NCBI GenBank assembly: GCA_019163375.1
Contig: JAFLKK010000002.1
Location: 62,001-126,000 of the forward strand
Origin: Paludibacter sp.
GTDB lineage: Bacteria; Bacteroidota; Bacteroidia; Bacteroidales; Paludibacteraceae
DNA length: 64,000 nt
Direction: 5' to 3'
Of the stretch, positions 53,288 through 62,503 are shown piece after piece. Each line of letters begins with the position of its first letter. Position 1 is the stretch's first letter. The position numbers and the translations under genes were made by a program. Below the pieces are notes generated by a model that saw only the letters and a program-made list of their open reading frames with translations, had not been told where the DNA came from and made no database searches.

Positions 53288-53702
53288 CATATAATGTGCA
53301 AGAAATGAAAATTAATTGGTAAACCAATTCTATAAAAGTGCTTTATTTTTCTGAAAAAGAATTGATTATGGATTCATTTTTAATGCTAATCTTTGTTTAT
53401 TCGATACTATTCATAGAGGTATATTGCCAATAGTTATTAAGCATAAAGAGTCTGTTTTTTCCATTTTTTTGCGATGCTATGAGAAGAATCATTTTTGTGT
53501 CAAATTAGACCAACTGTACATGGTAGCGAAGTGGACATCCCGAGCAGCGGAACAAACAAATAGAGCAATGAGACTTTGTCGAAATTGGGCTATATTGTTT
53601 GTACAATCGGTATCATTTTTCTTGTCCGGCTATAATAATAAAAAAGAAAAGGAGAATATGCGTTTGCATTTCTCCTTTTGACTTTTAGTTGTGTTCAGTA
53701 TC

Positions 53703-55349
53703 TTATTTTCTGTCCGACATTTCTTTTTCGGTCAGAATGCGAAAACCGGGATATTCTTTTACCATTTGACGCAGGTATTCTTCGGGGTATCCGGCACGGA
53801 TAATACTGGTTGGAATCTTGTATTCGTTCTGAACGAACTTACCATCTTTTTCTTTCTTGATATTTCCGTCCAGATATTTTACCAACAAATATTCACCCAG
53901 TTTTTTCCATGCGGCGGTAGAATTTTCAGCTTGTGCACAGCTAAACCGGGTAAGCATAGCACGTGCATCGGCCTCATTCATTCCTGTTGCTTGTTTGTCC
54001 ATTTGTGGCACCAGGGCGTTGAAATCACTTTCCCATTTGGATTGTACCTTTCTAATGTCGGTCATCATATACGAATACTTGCTGTAGGCAAAGTTGGCCA
54101 CTCCGTTAAATATCCAGAATGCAGATGTAGGTGAATATTCTAATAAACTTCCATCGTCCGTTCTGTAACATGCCGGTACGGCAGTTGTACCGCAGTAAAT
54201 AGGCACGTAAAGTGCGCTGTTGGCATCATCTACGCCAAACCATAAAATACCACCCACGTAATCGGGTAGCCAGCTGCGCAGTTGCGATACAAAAGTAAAA
54301 CCGGTTTGTTGGGTGGCAGTAGGGCGTTCGTGAACGTATTCAACGCTGTCTACTTTCCACGTAAGCGGACTGCAACGCAATTTGCTGTTGAATGGTCCTG
54401 CTGCTATTCCCTTTGTAATGTCCAGTTCGGTTCCTTCGTACTGATCGCGCATGTAGTCTTTAATGTTTTGCGCGCTAAGTTTGAAAGTCGGTTTAATCCA
54501 CAAAGGCATGCGTTGAGCTGTTTCACCTTTTATGTATGAAATATATTTATCCATAGCAGGATCTACTTTTCGGAAGAAAGACCACACGCGGGCTTCGCAG
54601 GCACGTAAAGCAGTGTAATCGAGTGGGGCGTAGGTGTCCGAAAAGCTAAATTCGTTGTTTTTACCGTTGAAATAGCCTTTTTCGCGGGCAAAAGTAATTA
54701 CGTCTTTCGAATAGAGACAGTTGTTTTTGTCGTTCAATGGAAAAGTGGTAATGCGTGCCTGATTAGCATGTGCCGATACGCAATCGTCAGGAATGCGTTG
54801 TGCTACCCACACAGCACCTTTATTTTTAGGACCTTTGCCTATCATTTCCAATATCCAAACTTCGTTCGGGTCGGCAATGGAAAACGATTCACCTTCACTG
54901 TAGTAGCCATATTCCGCCACTAAGTCGGTCATTACTTTTATCGCTTCACGAGCAGTTTTGGCGCGTTGAAGTCCGATGTAAATCAAGCTTCCATAATCCA
55001 TAATTGCTGTTGAATCAGCAAGTTCATGTCGTCCACCAAAGGTTGTTTCGCCAATACTTAGCTGATGTTCGTTTATATTACCAATTACCGAGTATGTTTT
55101 TTCTACTTGTTTTATTTTCCCAAGGTATTTCCCCGAATCCCAATCGTGTACATCGAGTAGTGTCCCTGCAGGGTAAGTTGCTGCGGGGTAGCGGTATAAT
55201 GCTCCGAAAAGGAAGTACGAATCAGCACTGTAGCTGATGAATGTTGACCCATCGGTGGAGGCAGCCTTGCCTACCAGAAAATTGGTACAGGCATCTGCAG
55301 TGTGGAGAGCCAGAAGAAGAACAGTTGAAAGAATTATCTTTTTAATCAT
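53703..55349 (-). CDS. C69 family dipeptidase, exported
   Basis: A 548-residue Ntn-hydrolase. A signal peptide (to about residue 20, LLALHTADA) is followed directly by the catalytic Cys21 in CTNFLVGKAASTDGSTF, as in C69 enzymes where removal of the leader exposes the N-terminal nucleophile. Further C69 features: YSVIGNINEHQLSIGETTFGG and MIGKGPKNKGAVWVAQRIPDDCVSAHANQARI. The family cleaves dipeptides; its presence with the S9 and M64 enzymes fits a peptide-degrading lifestyle. A promoter box (TATCTTTG, 55375-55382 minus strand) lies 26 bp before the start. Confidence 0.94.
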   Translation of the reverse strand: MIKKIILSTVLLLALHTADACTNFLVGKAASTDGSTFISYSADSYFLFGALYRYPAATYPAGTLLDVHDWDSGKYLGKIKQVEKTYSVIGNINEHQLSIGETTFGGRHELADSTAIMDYGSLIYIGLQRAKTAREAIKVMTDLVAEYGYYSEGESFSIADPNEVWILEMIGKGPKNKGAVWVAQRIPDDCVSAHANQARITTFPLNDKNNCLYSKDVITFAREKGYFNGKNNEFSFSDTYAPLDYTALRACEARVWSFFRKVDPAMDKYISYIKGETAQRMPLWIKPTFKLSAQNIKDYMRDQYEGTELDITKGIAAGPFNSKLRCSPLTWKVDSVEYVHERPTATQQTGFTFVSQLRSWLPDYVGGILWFGVDDANSALYVPIYCGTTAVPACYRTDDGSLLEYSPTSAFWIFNGVANFAYSKYSYMMTDIRKVQSKWESDFNALVPQMDKQATGMNEADARAMLTRFSCAQAENSTAAWKKLGEYLLVKYLDGNIKKEKDGKFVQNEYKIPTSIIRAGYPEEYLRQMVKEYPGFRILTEKEMSDRK

Positions 55350-55402
55350 CGTTTGAATTTATTTTTGAGATATGCAAAGATAATGCATAAATATAAAACA
55401 AA

Positions 55403-55440
55403 AAAGCCCGATACCAACAGATTTTGCGATAACGGGCTTT
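55403..55440 (-). terminator. Terminator of the glycosyltransferase/flippase operon
   Basis: AAAGCCCG (55403-55410) pairs with CGGGCTTT (55433-55440), a 22-base loop, and a T-tract on the minus strand (complement of the A-run at 55397-55405). It lies just after the membrane protein gene. Confidence 0.75.
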
Positions 55441-55455
55441 CAGAATGATTTTCTT

Positions 55456-56502
55456 TTATTTGGAAAACGATTTTTTTATCCAGTTTGGAATCACCAAAAC
55501 ACCGATTAACAGGTACAGATAATAGCTGATCATTCGCCACACCAGGGTGACAAAAATAATGGCACTTGTGGTTGAAAAAATATCGCTGTAATATTCTTTA
55601 AAAGCATATTCGCTAACGCCGCTACCGCCTGGAGTAGGAGTAACCACCATTACCACCCATAGAATCAGTTGTCGGGCAAAAACTACCACGTGGTTAATGT
55701 TATTGGGGCTGAAGGCCATGAAAACGGCATTTACAACCAGAAAACGGGCCGACCAGGTAAGTAAAGTCATACCAAAGGCTTTTACCCAAAACCAATAAGA
55801 GCGATTGCCAATGTCGTGCGATGCCTGAACCAGGTTGTTGGTCAATACATCAACATTTTCGTACCAACGGCGTAAAAATGGGAGCCGGAAGAGTGTTAGC
55901 AGCATGTGTTTTATCCAGCTTGGACGCTTGAAAATGCCTATAAATAAAATTGCTGTCCAGATAAGACGTGAAAAATAGAGTCCCGAAAACACCACTGCAA
56001 AAGTTGATACTATTGTTGAGGAGGAATTGAAAAGCTCGGATATTGGAATAAAAAGGAAAACGACAGGACAAACGACCAGAAAAAATAATTCGTCCAGAAA
56101 TAAGTTTACAAACATGATGGTGGTGCTTCTACCGGCATTGATGCCCTCTTTTACCAAAAAGATAACCACGAGACTCGATCCTCCTACTGCAGGTGGTGTC
56201 ACGGCGGTGGTAAATTCGCTCAATACGTTGATATGAAATGCTTGTCGCCACGACAAATCCTTGTCTGTGAAGAGTCTGAATCGCCACATCATGCCAAAGT
56301 CGCGCATGAGCATAAAGACAAATGCCAATAAAATGAACAATCCACTTGCTACCGTAAAGTGAAACGAAGCAAAAACATCGGGGTCAAACTCATCGAGAAA
56401 CAACCAACCGATAACAAATAAACCCAGTGCGATGGGGATTAGCACCTGATATATTTTAAACGGTCTCGACGTTTTTTTTGTGCCTACTGGTATCGTTTCC
56501 AT
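55456..56502 (-). CDS. Lysylphosphatidylglycerol synthase-type transmembrane (UPF0104/flippase-like) protein
   Basis: A 348-residue polytopic membrane protein with about eight hydrophobic segments (for example LIPIALGLFVIGWLFL, SGLFILLAFVFMLM, IILWVVMVVTPTPGGSGVSEYAF and IISAIIFVTLVW-like text near the end). The signature TPTPGGSGVSEYAF is typical of the UPF0104/LPG-synthase TM family (AglD-like), thought to move or modify lipids or lipid-linked sugars. It overlaps the glycosyltransferase gene by 19 bp, so the two are translationally coupled and probably act in one glycolipid pathway. Confidence 0.92.
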   Translation of the reverse strand: METIPVGTKKTSRPFKIYQVLIPIALGLFVIGWLFLDEFDPDVFASFHFTVASGLFILLAFVFMLMRDFGMMWRFRLFTDKDLSWRQAFHINVLSEFTTAVTPPAVGGSSLVVIFLVKEGINAGRSTTIMFVNLFLDELFFLVVCPVVFLFIPISELFNSSSTIVSTFAVVFSGLYFSRLIWTAILFIGIFKRPSWIKHMLLTLFRLPFLRRWYENVDVLTNNLVQASHDIGNRSYWFWVKAFGMTLLTWSARFLVVNAVFMAFSPNNINHVVVFARQLILWVVMVVTPTPGGSGVSEYAFKEYYSDIFSTTSAIIFVTLVWRMISYYLYLLIGVLVIPNWIKKSFSK

Positions 56503-57671
56503 GTTTTGTTCATTAGGATTTTGTATCTGTCAAAAACTTCCTCCGTCACACTTTCCCACGACCGGGCAAGGGTTTTAGCTGCATCAATACCTACTGAATT
56601 TATTTTCTCCGGCGATTGCAATAAGCCCCGTAATCTTGATGAAAATGCTTCGGGGTTATCCTCAGTAAGGAAACCGTTGAAATTGTCGATGATATTTTCG
56701 GCAGATGAGCTTCCTTTTACCAAAATGGAGGGAGTTTGCAATGCAGCCGCTTCGCGAATCACTAAGGGAGCATTGTCGTAGATGGACGGAAACAGAAACA
56801 AATCGGCAGCAGCATAATATTGTTTAATTTCATCTCGTTCGGTAATGACACCAATAAATTCGACCTTAGAACCTAAGTTCAGTTTTTCAGCCAGTTGCAT
56901 TAAATCTGTTTTGGCATAACCTGTTCCAATAAAGAACATTTTGAAAGGAACATCGTTGAGTAAGGCCAGCGATTCAAGGATGAGTCGGGTGTTTTTCTCC
57001 CATATATGTTGCCCCACAAAGAGTAAAACCGGCGCATCCGTTTGAATATTTAGTGCTGCGCGTGCTTGTTTTTTTATTGGTTCAACAGGCAGATTACTTG
57101 CAAAGTCGTTACCATTATCCACTACTTCCACCTTGCCTTTAAAACCGTATTCGCGAATGGTGTCCTCCACTGATGCCTGCGGAATCCAAACCTGATCCGC
57201 TTTTTCGAAGAAGCGAATAACTTGACGGGTCATCAGCTTAGCCAATTGTTTGCTACGCACCGAGCGTTCAAAATCATCGCGATATTTCGAGTGAAAAGTG
57301 GCAATAAAAGGAATTTGTTGTTTGCGGGCTATGTTAAGAGCTATGTTTCCCGAACTGAAAGGACAATGAGCATGTACCAGCCCGAATGAAAATTGTTTCA
57401 ATTCTGTTTTGAATGATATGTCCATTTTAGGTAATCCGAACCGATAAGGTTTTCGCCCGAGAATAGGAATGGAATTATATCTTAATATAGGATATGCTTC
57501 TTTGTCGGAATACTTAGGCGAGTGCGGAGTGACAACACATACAGGATGATTTTTTTTGTTTAGCCAATAAGCATAATTCTGTACTGTAAGCGAAACTCCA
57601 TCCATGATTGGTGGAAAACTATCATTAAACAAACCAATAGTTTTCAACGTACTGTTGTTGGTAATACTCAT
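56484..57671 (-). CDS. Family 4 glycosyltransferase (GT-B fold)
   Basis: Start at the ATG at 57671 (MSITNNSTLKTIGLFNDSF); the ATG at 57716 would add 15 residues. A 395-residue protein. The N-terminal acceptor domain has FNDSFPPIMDGVSLTVQNYA and VHAHCPFSSG; the C-terminal nucleotide-sugar domain has LLFVGQHIWEKNTRLIL and FLFPSIYDNAPLVIREAAALQTPSI, the EX7E-type motif region (E at PLVIREAAALQ). Similar to alpha-mannosyltransferases or diacylglycerol glucosyltransferases. It likely makes a glycolipid handled by the overlapping flippase-like protein. Confidence 0.92.
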   Translation of the reverse strand: MSITNNSTLKTIGLFNDSFPPIMDGVSLTVQNYAYWLNKKNHPVCVVTPHSPKYSDKEAYPILRYNSIPILGRKPYRFGLPKMDISFKTELKQFSFGLVHAHCPFSSGNIALNIARKQQIPFIATFHSKYRDDFERSVRSKQLAKLMTRQVIRFFEKADQVWIPQASVEDTIREYGFKGKVEVVDNGNDFASNLPVEPIKKQARAALNIQTDAPVLLFVGQHIWEKNTRLILESLALLNDVPFKMFFIGTGYAKTDLMQLAEKLNLGSKVEFIGVITERDEIKQYYAAADLFLFPSIYDNAPLVIREAAALQTPSILVKGSSSAENIIDNFNGFLTEDNPEAFSSRLRGLLQSPEKINSVGIDAAKTLARSWESVTEEVFDRYKILMNKTWKRYQ

Positions 57672-57968
57672 GTTATTTTTTAGGTGTATTATTGAAAAAA
57701 GATGCGGCATAAACAAATACTTACCCTGCCAAACGGGTTACAAATTTAGCAATTTCTTTTTACATTCCCATATTTAGGGCGTTATTAAGCTGTTGAGATG
57801 ATATATTAGCCCGTTCGGTCATAAATGGATTTGCAAGTATAGTTGATTTGAAGAATATGAATGACTATACACACTCAATATTCACGAAAAGGCAATGATA
57901 TTTTAATGTAAACGAAATATGAATGAATATGAAATCAGAATTTTGTGTATTTAATGTTATAAAAATCG

Positions 57969-57976
57969 TACCTTTG
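57969..57976 (+). promoter_or_regulatory. -7 promoter box upstream of the PAP2 gene
   Basis: TACCTTTG matches the consensus, 185 bp before the ATG at 58162. The long leader (about 178 nt) has no recognised riboswitch. The 57717-58161 gap is otherwise AT-rich without a gene. Confidence 0.45.
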
Positions 57977-58161
57977 TCCCTCGAAACAATAACTCTACCT
58001 GAACCTGGTGAAATGAGTCTTACTTGATATAATGAAAACATATTGAGTAAATTAGAAGCATTATTTCGGATAGTAATTTATAAGATTTATGAATTGGAGT
58101 CGTTTATAATACTCTAATTCTGAAGTTTATTTCCTTCTAAAAACTCAGTTGCTAATAAATA

Positions 58162-59160
58162 ATGATGAATAACCGTGCCATACGCTTTTTTTCTGTTGAA
58201 AAACTGACGTTCATATATATTTTTATAACATCTCTGATTATTCTGTTTTTACGACCGAATATACAAGTTGCCAGCAAGCTGCTAAGCGTCAGGGTTCTGT
58301 TCGTTTTTGTGATTTTTGGACTCACCTATTTCAATTCTATTAAAAACTGGTGGGTTATCCGGTTTTCGCGCTTCGCTTTTGTTGGTGGCTTGCTTGTTTA
58401 TTGGTATCCCGAAACTTTTGATATAAATAGGATGATTCCTAATCTCGATTATTTATTAGCCGATTTGGAGCAGAAGATATTTGGGTTTCAACCTGCGCTT
58501 GCATTCAGCCAGATGTATCCTCAGCGTTGGTTTTGTGAATTGCTGAATATGGGGTATTTTGCCTATTATCCATTGATTATTGGTACGAGTATGTATTTGT
58601 ATTTTAAGGATAGAAAGTATTTTGAGTATTTCTTTTTTGCGGTTCTTTTTTCTTTTTTCTGTTACTACATACTTTATATTCTTTTCCCTACCGCCGGACC
58701 GCAATTTTATTTTCAGGCGATAGGGCTTGATAAGGCTCAATCGGGTTATTTCCCTCAGGTAGGATACTATTTCGATAAGCATCAGGAGTTACTGTCCACG
58801 GGTTACAATTCGGGATTCTTTTCTCAAATGGTGCAGAATACACAGCAAGTAGGCGAGAGGCCAACGGCTGCTTTTCCCAGTTCTCATGTTGGAATTTCGA
58901 CCTTGATTTTTATTCTGATTTTGAAAAACCGTCGTTATATCTTTTTCTCAATGCTTTTCCCCATTTATTTGGCATTAGTGGCAGCCACCGTTTATATTCA
59001 GGCACATTATGTGATTGATGTACTGGCAGGTTTGGTTACATCTGTAGTGTTTTACTTTTTGGGTAGTATTGTATATAAAGAGTTTACCCGAAAGCATTTA
59101 GGTATTTGTGAAATGTCGGCTATGTTTCTTAAGGAACGTGCTAAAGTGAGACATATGTAG
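58162..59160 (+). CDS. PAP2 superfamily lipid phosphatase, membrane protein
   Basis: A 332-residue membrane protein with about six hydrophobic segments beginning FIYIFITSLIILFL. PAP2 motifs: PTAAFPSSHVGISTLIF (the PSGH-type motif, here PSSH) and YIQAHYVIDVLAGL (HxxxD). The first PAP2 motif (KX6RP) is not clear and may be degenerate, or may be read from ERPTAAF. Function is probably dephosphorylation of a lipid phosphate or lipid pyrophosphate, or an inositol phosphorylceramide-synthase-like transfer. The stop is directly followed by a GTTACGAG repeat. Confidence 0.88.
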   Translation: MMNNRAIRFFSVEKLTFIYIFITSLIILFLRPNIQVASKLLSVRVLFVFVIFGLTYFNSIKNWWVIRFSRFAFVGGLLVYWYPETFDINRMIPNLDYLLADLEQKIFGFQPALAFSQMYPQRWFCELLNMGYFAYYPLIIGTSMYLYFKDRKYFEYFFFAVLFSFFCYYILYILFPTAGPQFYFQAIGLDKAQSGYFPQVGYYFDKHQELLSTGYNSGFFSQMVQNTQQVGERPTAAFPSSHVGISTLIFILILKNRRYIFFSMLFPIYLALVAATVYIQAHYVIDVLAGLVTSVVFYFLGSIVYKEFTRKHLGICEMSAMFLKERAKVRHM

Positions 59161-59194
59161 TTACGAGTTACAAGTTACAAGCCTTGTAACTCAC
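59160..59194. repeat. Dispersed intergenic repeat, copy 4
   Basis: GTTACGAGTTACAAGTTACAAG followed by CCTTGTAACTCAC, forming a hairpin by itself (GTTACAAG with CTTGTAAC). Lies between convergent genes. Confidence 0.7.
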
Positions 59195-59203
59195 TAAGAA
59201 AGA

Positions 59204-60085
59204 CTATTTTCCCTTCGACAAGCTAAACTCGTCATTTATCGTTTTTCTCGCTATTGCTGCATTGTTCTGAAATTGTGGTCGTTCGCTCATTTCTCCTTCG
59301 CCGGGCATTCCGCCTCCGCCATCAGGACCGCCCTGCATACCTCCTCCACCGGGCATTCCACCTCTCATTCCACCACCTTGCATACCACCTCTCATTCCTC
59401 CGCCTCCACGCATTCCTTTTCCTCCTTTGTCTTGTTTACCACTGTTTTGCGAGAGTTCATTTATTGTTATCTGTAATTGAATGGGGAGTGTAACTACATC
59501 TTCCAGCACGAAATCTTTACCGTATATTTCGCAAATAGGAACGCGTAATTCGTAAATCAGTTGTTCTCTGGTTTCTTTGTTGCGGGCAAAGCATATTTTG
59601 TTTTCGTCTTTGTTTTCAGAACTGATCGCACCATTCGAAAATTTGAATCCATCCAACACAACCGAATCTTTAGGCAGTACTCCCGGTTTGGGTGCTGTTT
59701 TCTCTAGCAGTATTTGCGACTCATCTCCTTTTTTGTTGAATTGCTGTGGCGGCATTTCCATTTTTAATGCCGGAAATGTAATGCTGCATCTCGTTGGAAT
59801 TTTAGTTTTTACTTTAAGTTTCAACGCAAACCCTCCACGTAGCATTTGCATTTGTGCAGCTCTGTCGGTAGTTCTTACAATCAGGTATAAATTTTTATCA
59901 TCATTTCTGAATTCGTATTGAACATTAGATGATGAATCGAAGAACCGGGGAATGTTTACCCAGTCGGCTCTGTCGCCATCGATGACAATAGGTTGAGCCT
60001 GCCATTTCGAAATACTTGATTGAGCCGGCGATATGGAACTTAAGCCCAGGAGACCCAAAAAGAGGAGTTGTAATTTTGTTTTCAT
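59204..60085 (-). CDS. Exported protein with Gly/Met-rich repeat tail
   Basis: A 293-residue protein with a signal peptide ending near SISPAQ. The body (about 25-210) looks like a carbohydrate-binding CBM9-like sandwich: VIDGDRADWVNIPRFFD and YEFRNDDKNLYLIVRTTDR. From about 218 to 262 runs a low-complexity Gly/Met/Arg tract (GGKGMRGGGGMRGGMQGGGM and so on). The family of the body is probable; the tract may bind metals (Met-rich) or act as a flexible linker. It may sit on the cell surface. Confidence 0.82.
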   Translation of the reverse strand: MKTKLQLLFLGLLGLSSISPAQSSISKWQAQPIVIDGDRADWVNIPRFFDSSSNVQYEFRNDDKNLYLIVRTTDRAAQMQMLRGGFALKLKVKTKIPTRCSITFPALKMEMPPQQFNKKGDESQILLEKTAPKPGVLPKDSVVLDGFKFSNGAISSENKDENKICFARNKETREQLIYELRVPICEIYGKDFVLEDVVTLPIQLQITINELSQNSGKQDKGGKGMRGGGGMRGGMQGGGMRGGMPGGGGMQGGPDGGGGMPGEGEMSERPQFQNNAAIARKTINDEFSLSKGK

Positions 60086-60110
60086 GCGTAATAGTCTATG
60101 TTGTGAATGA

Positions 60111-61421
60111 TTAATTTATTCCTTTCTTATAGGTTTCTAATGCTCTGTTTCTGGCAAAGCTATGCTCCACTATGGGGTGTGGGTAGTTCAGCGTGTCGAA
60201 TTCTTTTACCCATTTGCGGATGTATTTCAGTTCTGGATCGAAGCGCTTGGTTTGCTCGGTAGGATTAAACACCCGGAAATAAGGAGCTGCATCGCAACCG
60301 CAACCTGCTGCCCATTGCCAGTTTCCGTTGTTGGACGAAAGTTCGTAGTCAATCAGTTTATTGGCAAAATAAGCTTCACCCCATCGCCAATCAATAAGCA
60401 AATGTTTGGTAAGGAAACTGGCCACTATCATTCTCACACGGTTATGCATCCAACCCGTTTCGTTTAGTTGACGCATTCCGGCATCTACTATCGGATATCC
60501 GGTTTTCCCTTTGCACCAGGCTTCAAACTCTTTTTCGTTGTTTCTCCATGCTATTGCTTCATACTTTTTTCTGAACGCACCGGTCTCTACATGTGGGAAA
60601 TGAACCAAAATACTCATAAAAAACTCCCGCCATATCAATTCATTGAGCCATTGTTCATTTGTTATCAATGCATATGCCACCACTTTTCGAATACTAATGG
60701 TTCCAAAGCGCAGGTGGATGCTTAGCCTTGTTGTTCCTTCTATGGCCGGGATGTTGCGGGTGTTCTCGTAGTTGGAAATGATGTTCTTGTCCAACATGGG
60801 AGTTGAAAACAGGATGTCTGTTTTATTGAATCCAATATCCGCGAGTTGAGGAAAATTAAAATTTTCGACTTTGATAAAGCTGTTTAGATTCTGTTCGGAA
60901 GGGTAGGGAAGTAGATTGTTTTCAGACAGCTTTTGTTTCCATACTTTAGAATACGGAGTGAAAATGCTGTAGGGTTCGCCGTTGGTTTTAAGCACTTCGT
61001 TCCATTCGAATATCACCTGATCTTTGAACGAGAGAAACCGGATGGATTTGGTATGCAGAAAGGCAGCTATTTCTCTGTCGCGGGCAATGGCCGATTGTTC
61101 ATAATCGTTGTTGGTATAAACGGCTTTTACATCGTACTCCTCCAGCAACTTTTTAAAAATATCCAGTGGTTTTCCTGTCAGTATGCAGAGCGAACGATCC
61201 ATTGCTGTAAGCTTGCTCTGTAAATCTGCGAGGACCTGATAAACAAAATCCACCCTACGATCGTTTTTATCATCCAATTGGGAAAGAATGTCCGTGTCAA
61301 AAATAAAAAGCGGGAGTACTTGCGTTTCACTTTTGGTGGCTTCGTATAATGCACGATTATCTTCAAAGCGTAAATCGCGACGAAACCAGAAAATGCTGAC
61401 CGTTTGCTTTATTTTTGTCAT
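60111..61421 (-). CDS. phrB: Deoxyribodipyrimidine photolyase (cryptochrome/photolyase family)
   Basis: A 436-residue protein. N-terminal alpha/beta antenna domain: SIFWFRRDLRFEDN and VLPLFIFDTDIL. C-terminal FAD-binding domain with FFMSILVHFPH, CKGKTGYPIVDAGMRQLNETGWMHNR, RMIVASFLTKHLLIDWRWGE and NNGNWQWAAGCGCDAAPYFRVFNP. Light-driven repair of cyclobutane pyrimidine dimers is the best assignment. It is divergent from ogt, making a small DNA-repair locus. Presence in an anaerobe is not rare. Confidence 0.94.
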   Translation of the reverse strand: MTKIKQTVSIFWFRRDLRFEDNRALYEATKSETQVLPLFIFDTDILSQLDDKNDRRVDFVYQVLADLQSKLTAMDRSLCILTGKPLDIFKKLLEEYDVKAVYTNNDYEQSAIARDREIAAFLHTKSIRFLSFKDQVIFEWNEVLKTNGEPYSIFTPYSKVWKQKLSENNLLPYPSEQNLNSFIKVENFNFPQLADIGFNKTDILFSTPMLDKNIISNYENTRNIPAIEGTTRLSIHLRFGTISIRKVVAYALITNEQWLNELIWREFFMSILVHFPHVETGAFRKKYEAIAWRNNEKEFEAWCKGKTGYPIVDAGMRQLNETGWMHNRVRMIVASFLTKHLLIDWRWGEAYFANKLIDYELSSNNGNWQWAAGCGCDAAPYFRVFNPTEQTKRFDPELKYIRKWVKEFDTLNYPHPIVEHSFARNRALETYKKGIN

Positions 61422-61585
61422 ACTTAGAACAATGAAGAGTAATTATGCGTAAATTTGAACGCAAATGTACAAGAGTTTTTTATAGAATTACTCTTCGGTT
61501 AAGCTTTTCAAAGATTTTAAATCGGAAATCAGCTTTTTCTCAACACATTTTATAAAACAAAACGACTAATTGTGAAATATTAATT

Positions 61586-62083
61586 ATGGAATACCTCTCT
61601 CCTTATTCAGAACCATCCTACGGATTTTGTAAAACTCCCTTTGGCGAATGCTGTATGGCTTTTTCGAATGAGGGTATTTGTGCACTCACTTTTCCCGAAA
61701 ACAGACAAAGTGCACTCGACGATTTAGAAAGACGATTTCAGGGAATAGACTTTGTGCAGAATGATGAAAAAGTGGCTCAACTCATTCAACAGATTTTCGA
61801 TAAAGGGAAAAATCCGGCTATTCATCTTATGGGTACTCCATTTCAATTATCGGTATGGCAAGCTTTACAGAAAATACCCAAAGGACAGACCAGCACTTAC
61901 GCACTTATTGCCGAAGCTATTGGTCGTCCCAAGGCAGTGCGTGCCGTAGGAACAGCCATTGGTGCTAATCCCATTGCGTATATTATTCCTTGCCATCGGG
62001 TTATTCGTACCGACGGTGGATTGGGCGGTTTCCGTTGGGGACTGGAATGCAAAAAGGCAATTCTGGAGTGGGAGAAGAAGTAG
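61586..62083 (+). CDS. ogt: Methylated-DNA-protein-cysteine methyltransferase
   Basis: A 165-residue protein. The active-site signature is IPCHRVI (Cys about 136), followed by GGLGGFRWGLECKKAIL; the helix-turn-helix region reads GQTSTYALIAEAIGRPKAVRAVGTAIGANP. The N-terminal part lacks an Ada-type domain. The enzyme removes O6-alkyl groups from guanine in a suicide reaction. Divergent from the photolyase gene 164 bp away. Confidence 0.95.
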   Translation: MEYLSPYSEPSYGFCKTPFGECCMAFSNEGICALTFPENRQSALDDLERRFQGIDFVQNDEKVAQLIQQIFDKGKNPAIHLMGTPFQLSVWQALQKIPKGQTSTYALIAEAIGRPKAVRAVGTAIGANPIAYIIPCHRVIRTDGGLGGFRWGLECKKAILEWEKK

Positions 62084-62110
62084 AACGATTAAATTGTGTG
62101 AATCTGGGTT

Positions 62111-62164
62111 TCGCGATTTCCAAATCGCGAGAATTAATATCTGAACGCGATTTCCAAATCGCGA
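62111..62164. repeat. Tandem pair of palindromes
   Basis: TCGCGATTTCCAAATCGCGA at 62111-62130 and ACGCGATTTCCAAATCGCGA at 62145-62164; arms of 9 (first) and 8 (second) bases around a CC centre. Both are 20 bp and start 34 bp apart. They may form a terminator-like or recognition structure. Confidence 0.7.
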
Positions 62165-62270
62165 GACCCGACAAAAATGAACAATGGTTGTCTTCACCGA
62201 TTTTCAATTTGCACGCTGTGATTTTGAATTAGGTGCAGCGTCCCGAAATAGAAAGACCTTTCTAAACGAA

Positions 62271-62439
62271 AGAGGAGGGTGTCCAATAAGTGTTTTTTTT
62301 GAACGCAAATTACGCAAATAACACAAATTTTCGCAAATCTCATTTTTATAAATACAAATATATCAGCAATTTATATTTTGTGTCGATTTGCGGTTTTTGC
62401 GTAATTTGCGTTCTTTTTTCTTTTTAGACACCCTCCTCT
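62271..62439. mobile_element. MITE-like inverted-repeat element (169 bp)
   Basis: Outer arms AGAGGAGGGTGTC (62271-62283) and GACACCCTCCTCT (62427-62439), perfect. Inner arms GAACGCAAATTACGCAAA (62301-62318) and TTTGCGTAATTTGCGTTC (62396-62413), perfect 18 bp. Further in, CGCAAATC pairs with GATTTGCG and ACACAAA with TTTGTGT. There is no coding capacity. Terminal inverted repeats and short size fit a non-autonomous element; no target duplication is obvious. Confidence 0.65.
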
Positions 62440-62503
62440 CAATATACAAGTACCGACGTTGACGAAGCGGGACGTTTCACCAAACTACCGGGTACTAACT
62501 ACC

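Larger units (their letters stand above)
62084..62503. other. Non-coding stretch with palindromes and a MITE-like element
   Basis: 420 bp after ogt. It has two tandem copies of a TCGCGATTT-CC-AAATCGCGA-type palindrome and the long inverted repeat at 62271-62439, described separately. No gene is supported. Confidence 0.6.

Noticed and set aside
57977-58161. ACCTGAACCTGG in the PAP2 leader considered as a TPP riboswitch
   Set aside because: The rest of the TPP aptamer (the GGGGTGC stem and the second conserved loop) is missing, and the gene is not a thiamine gene.
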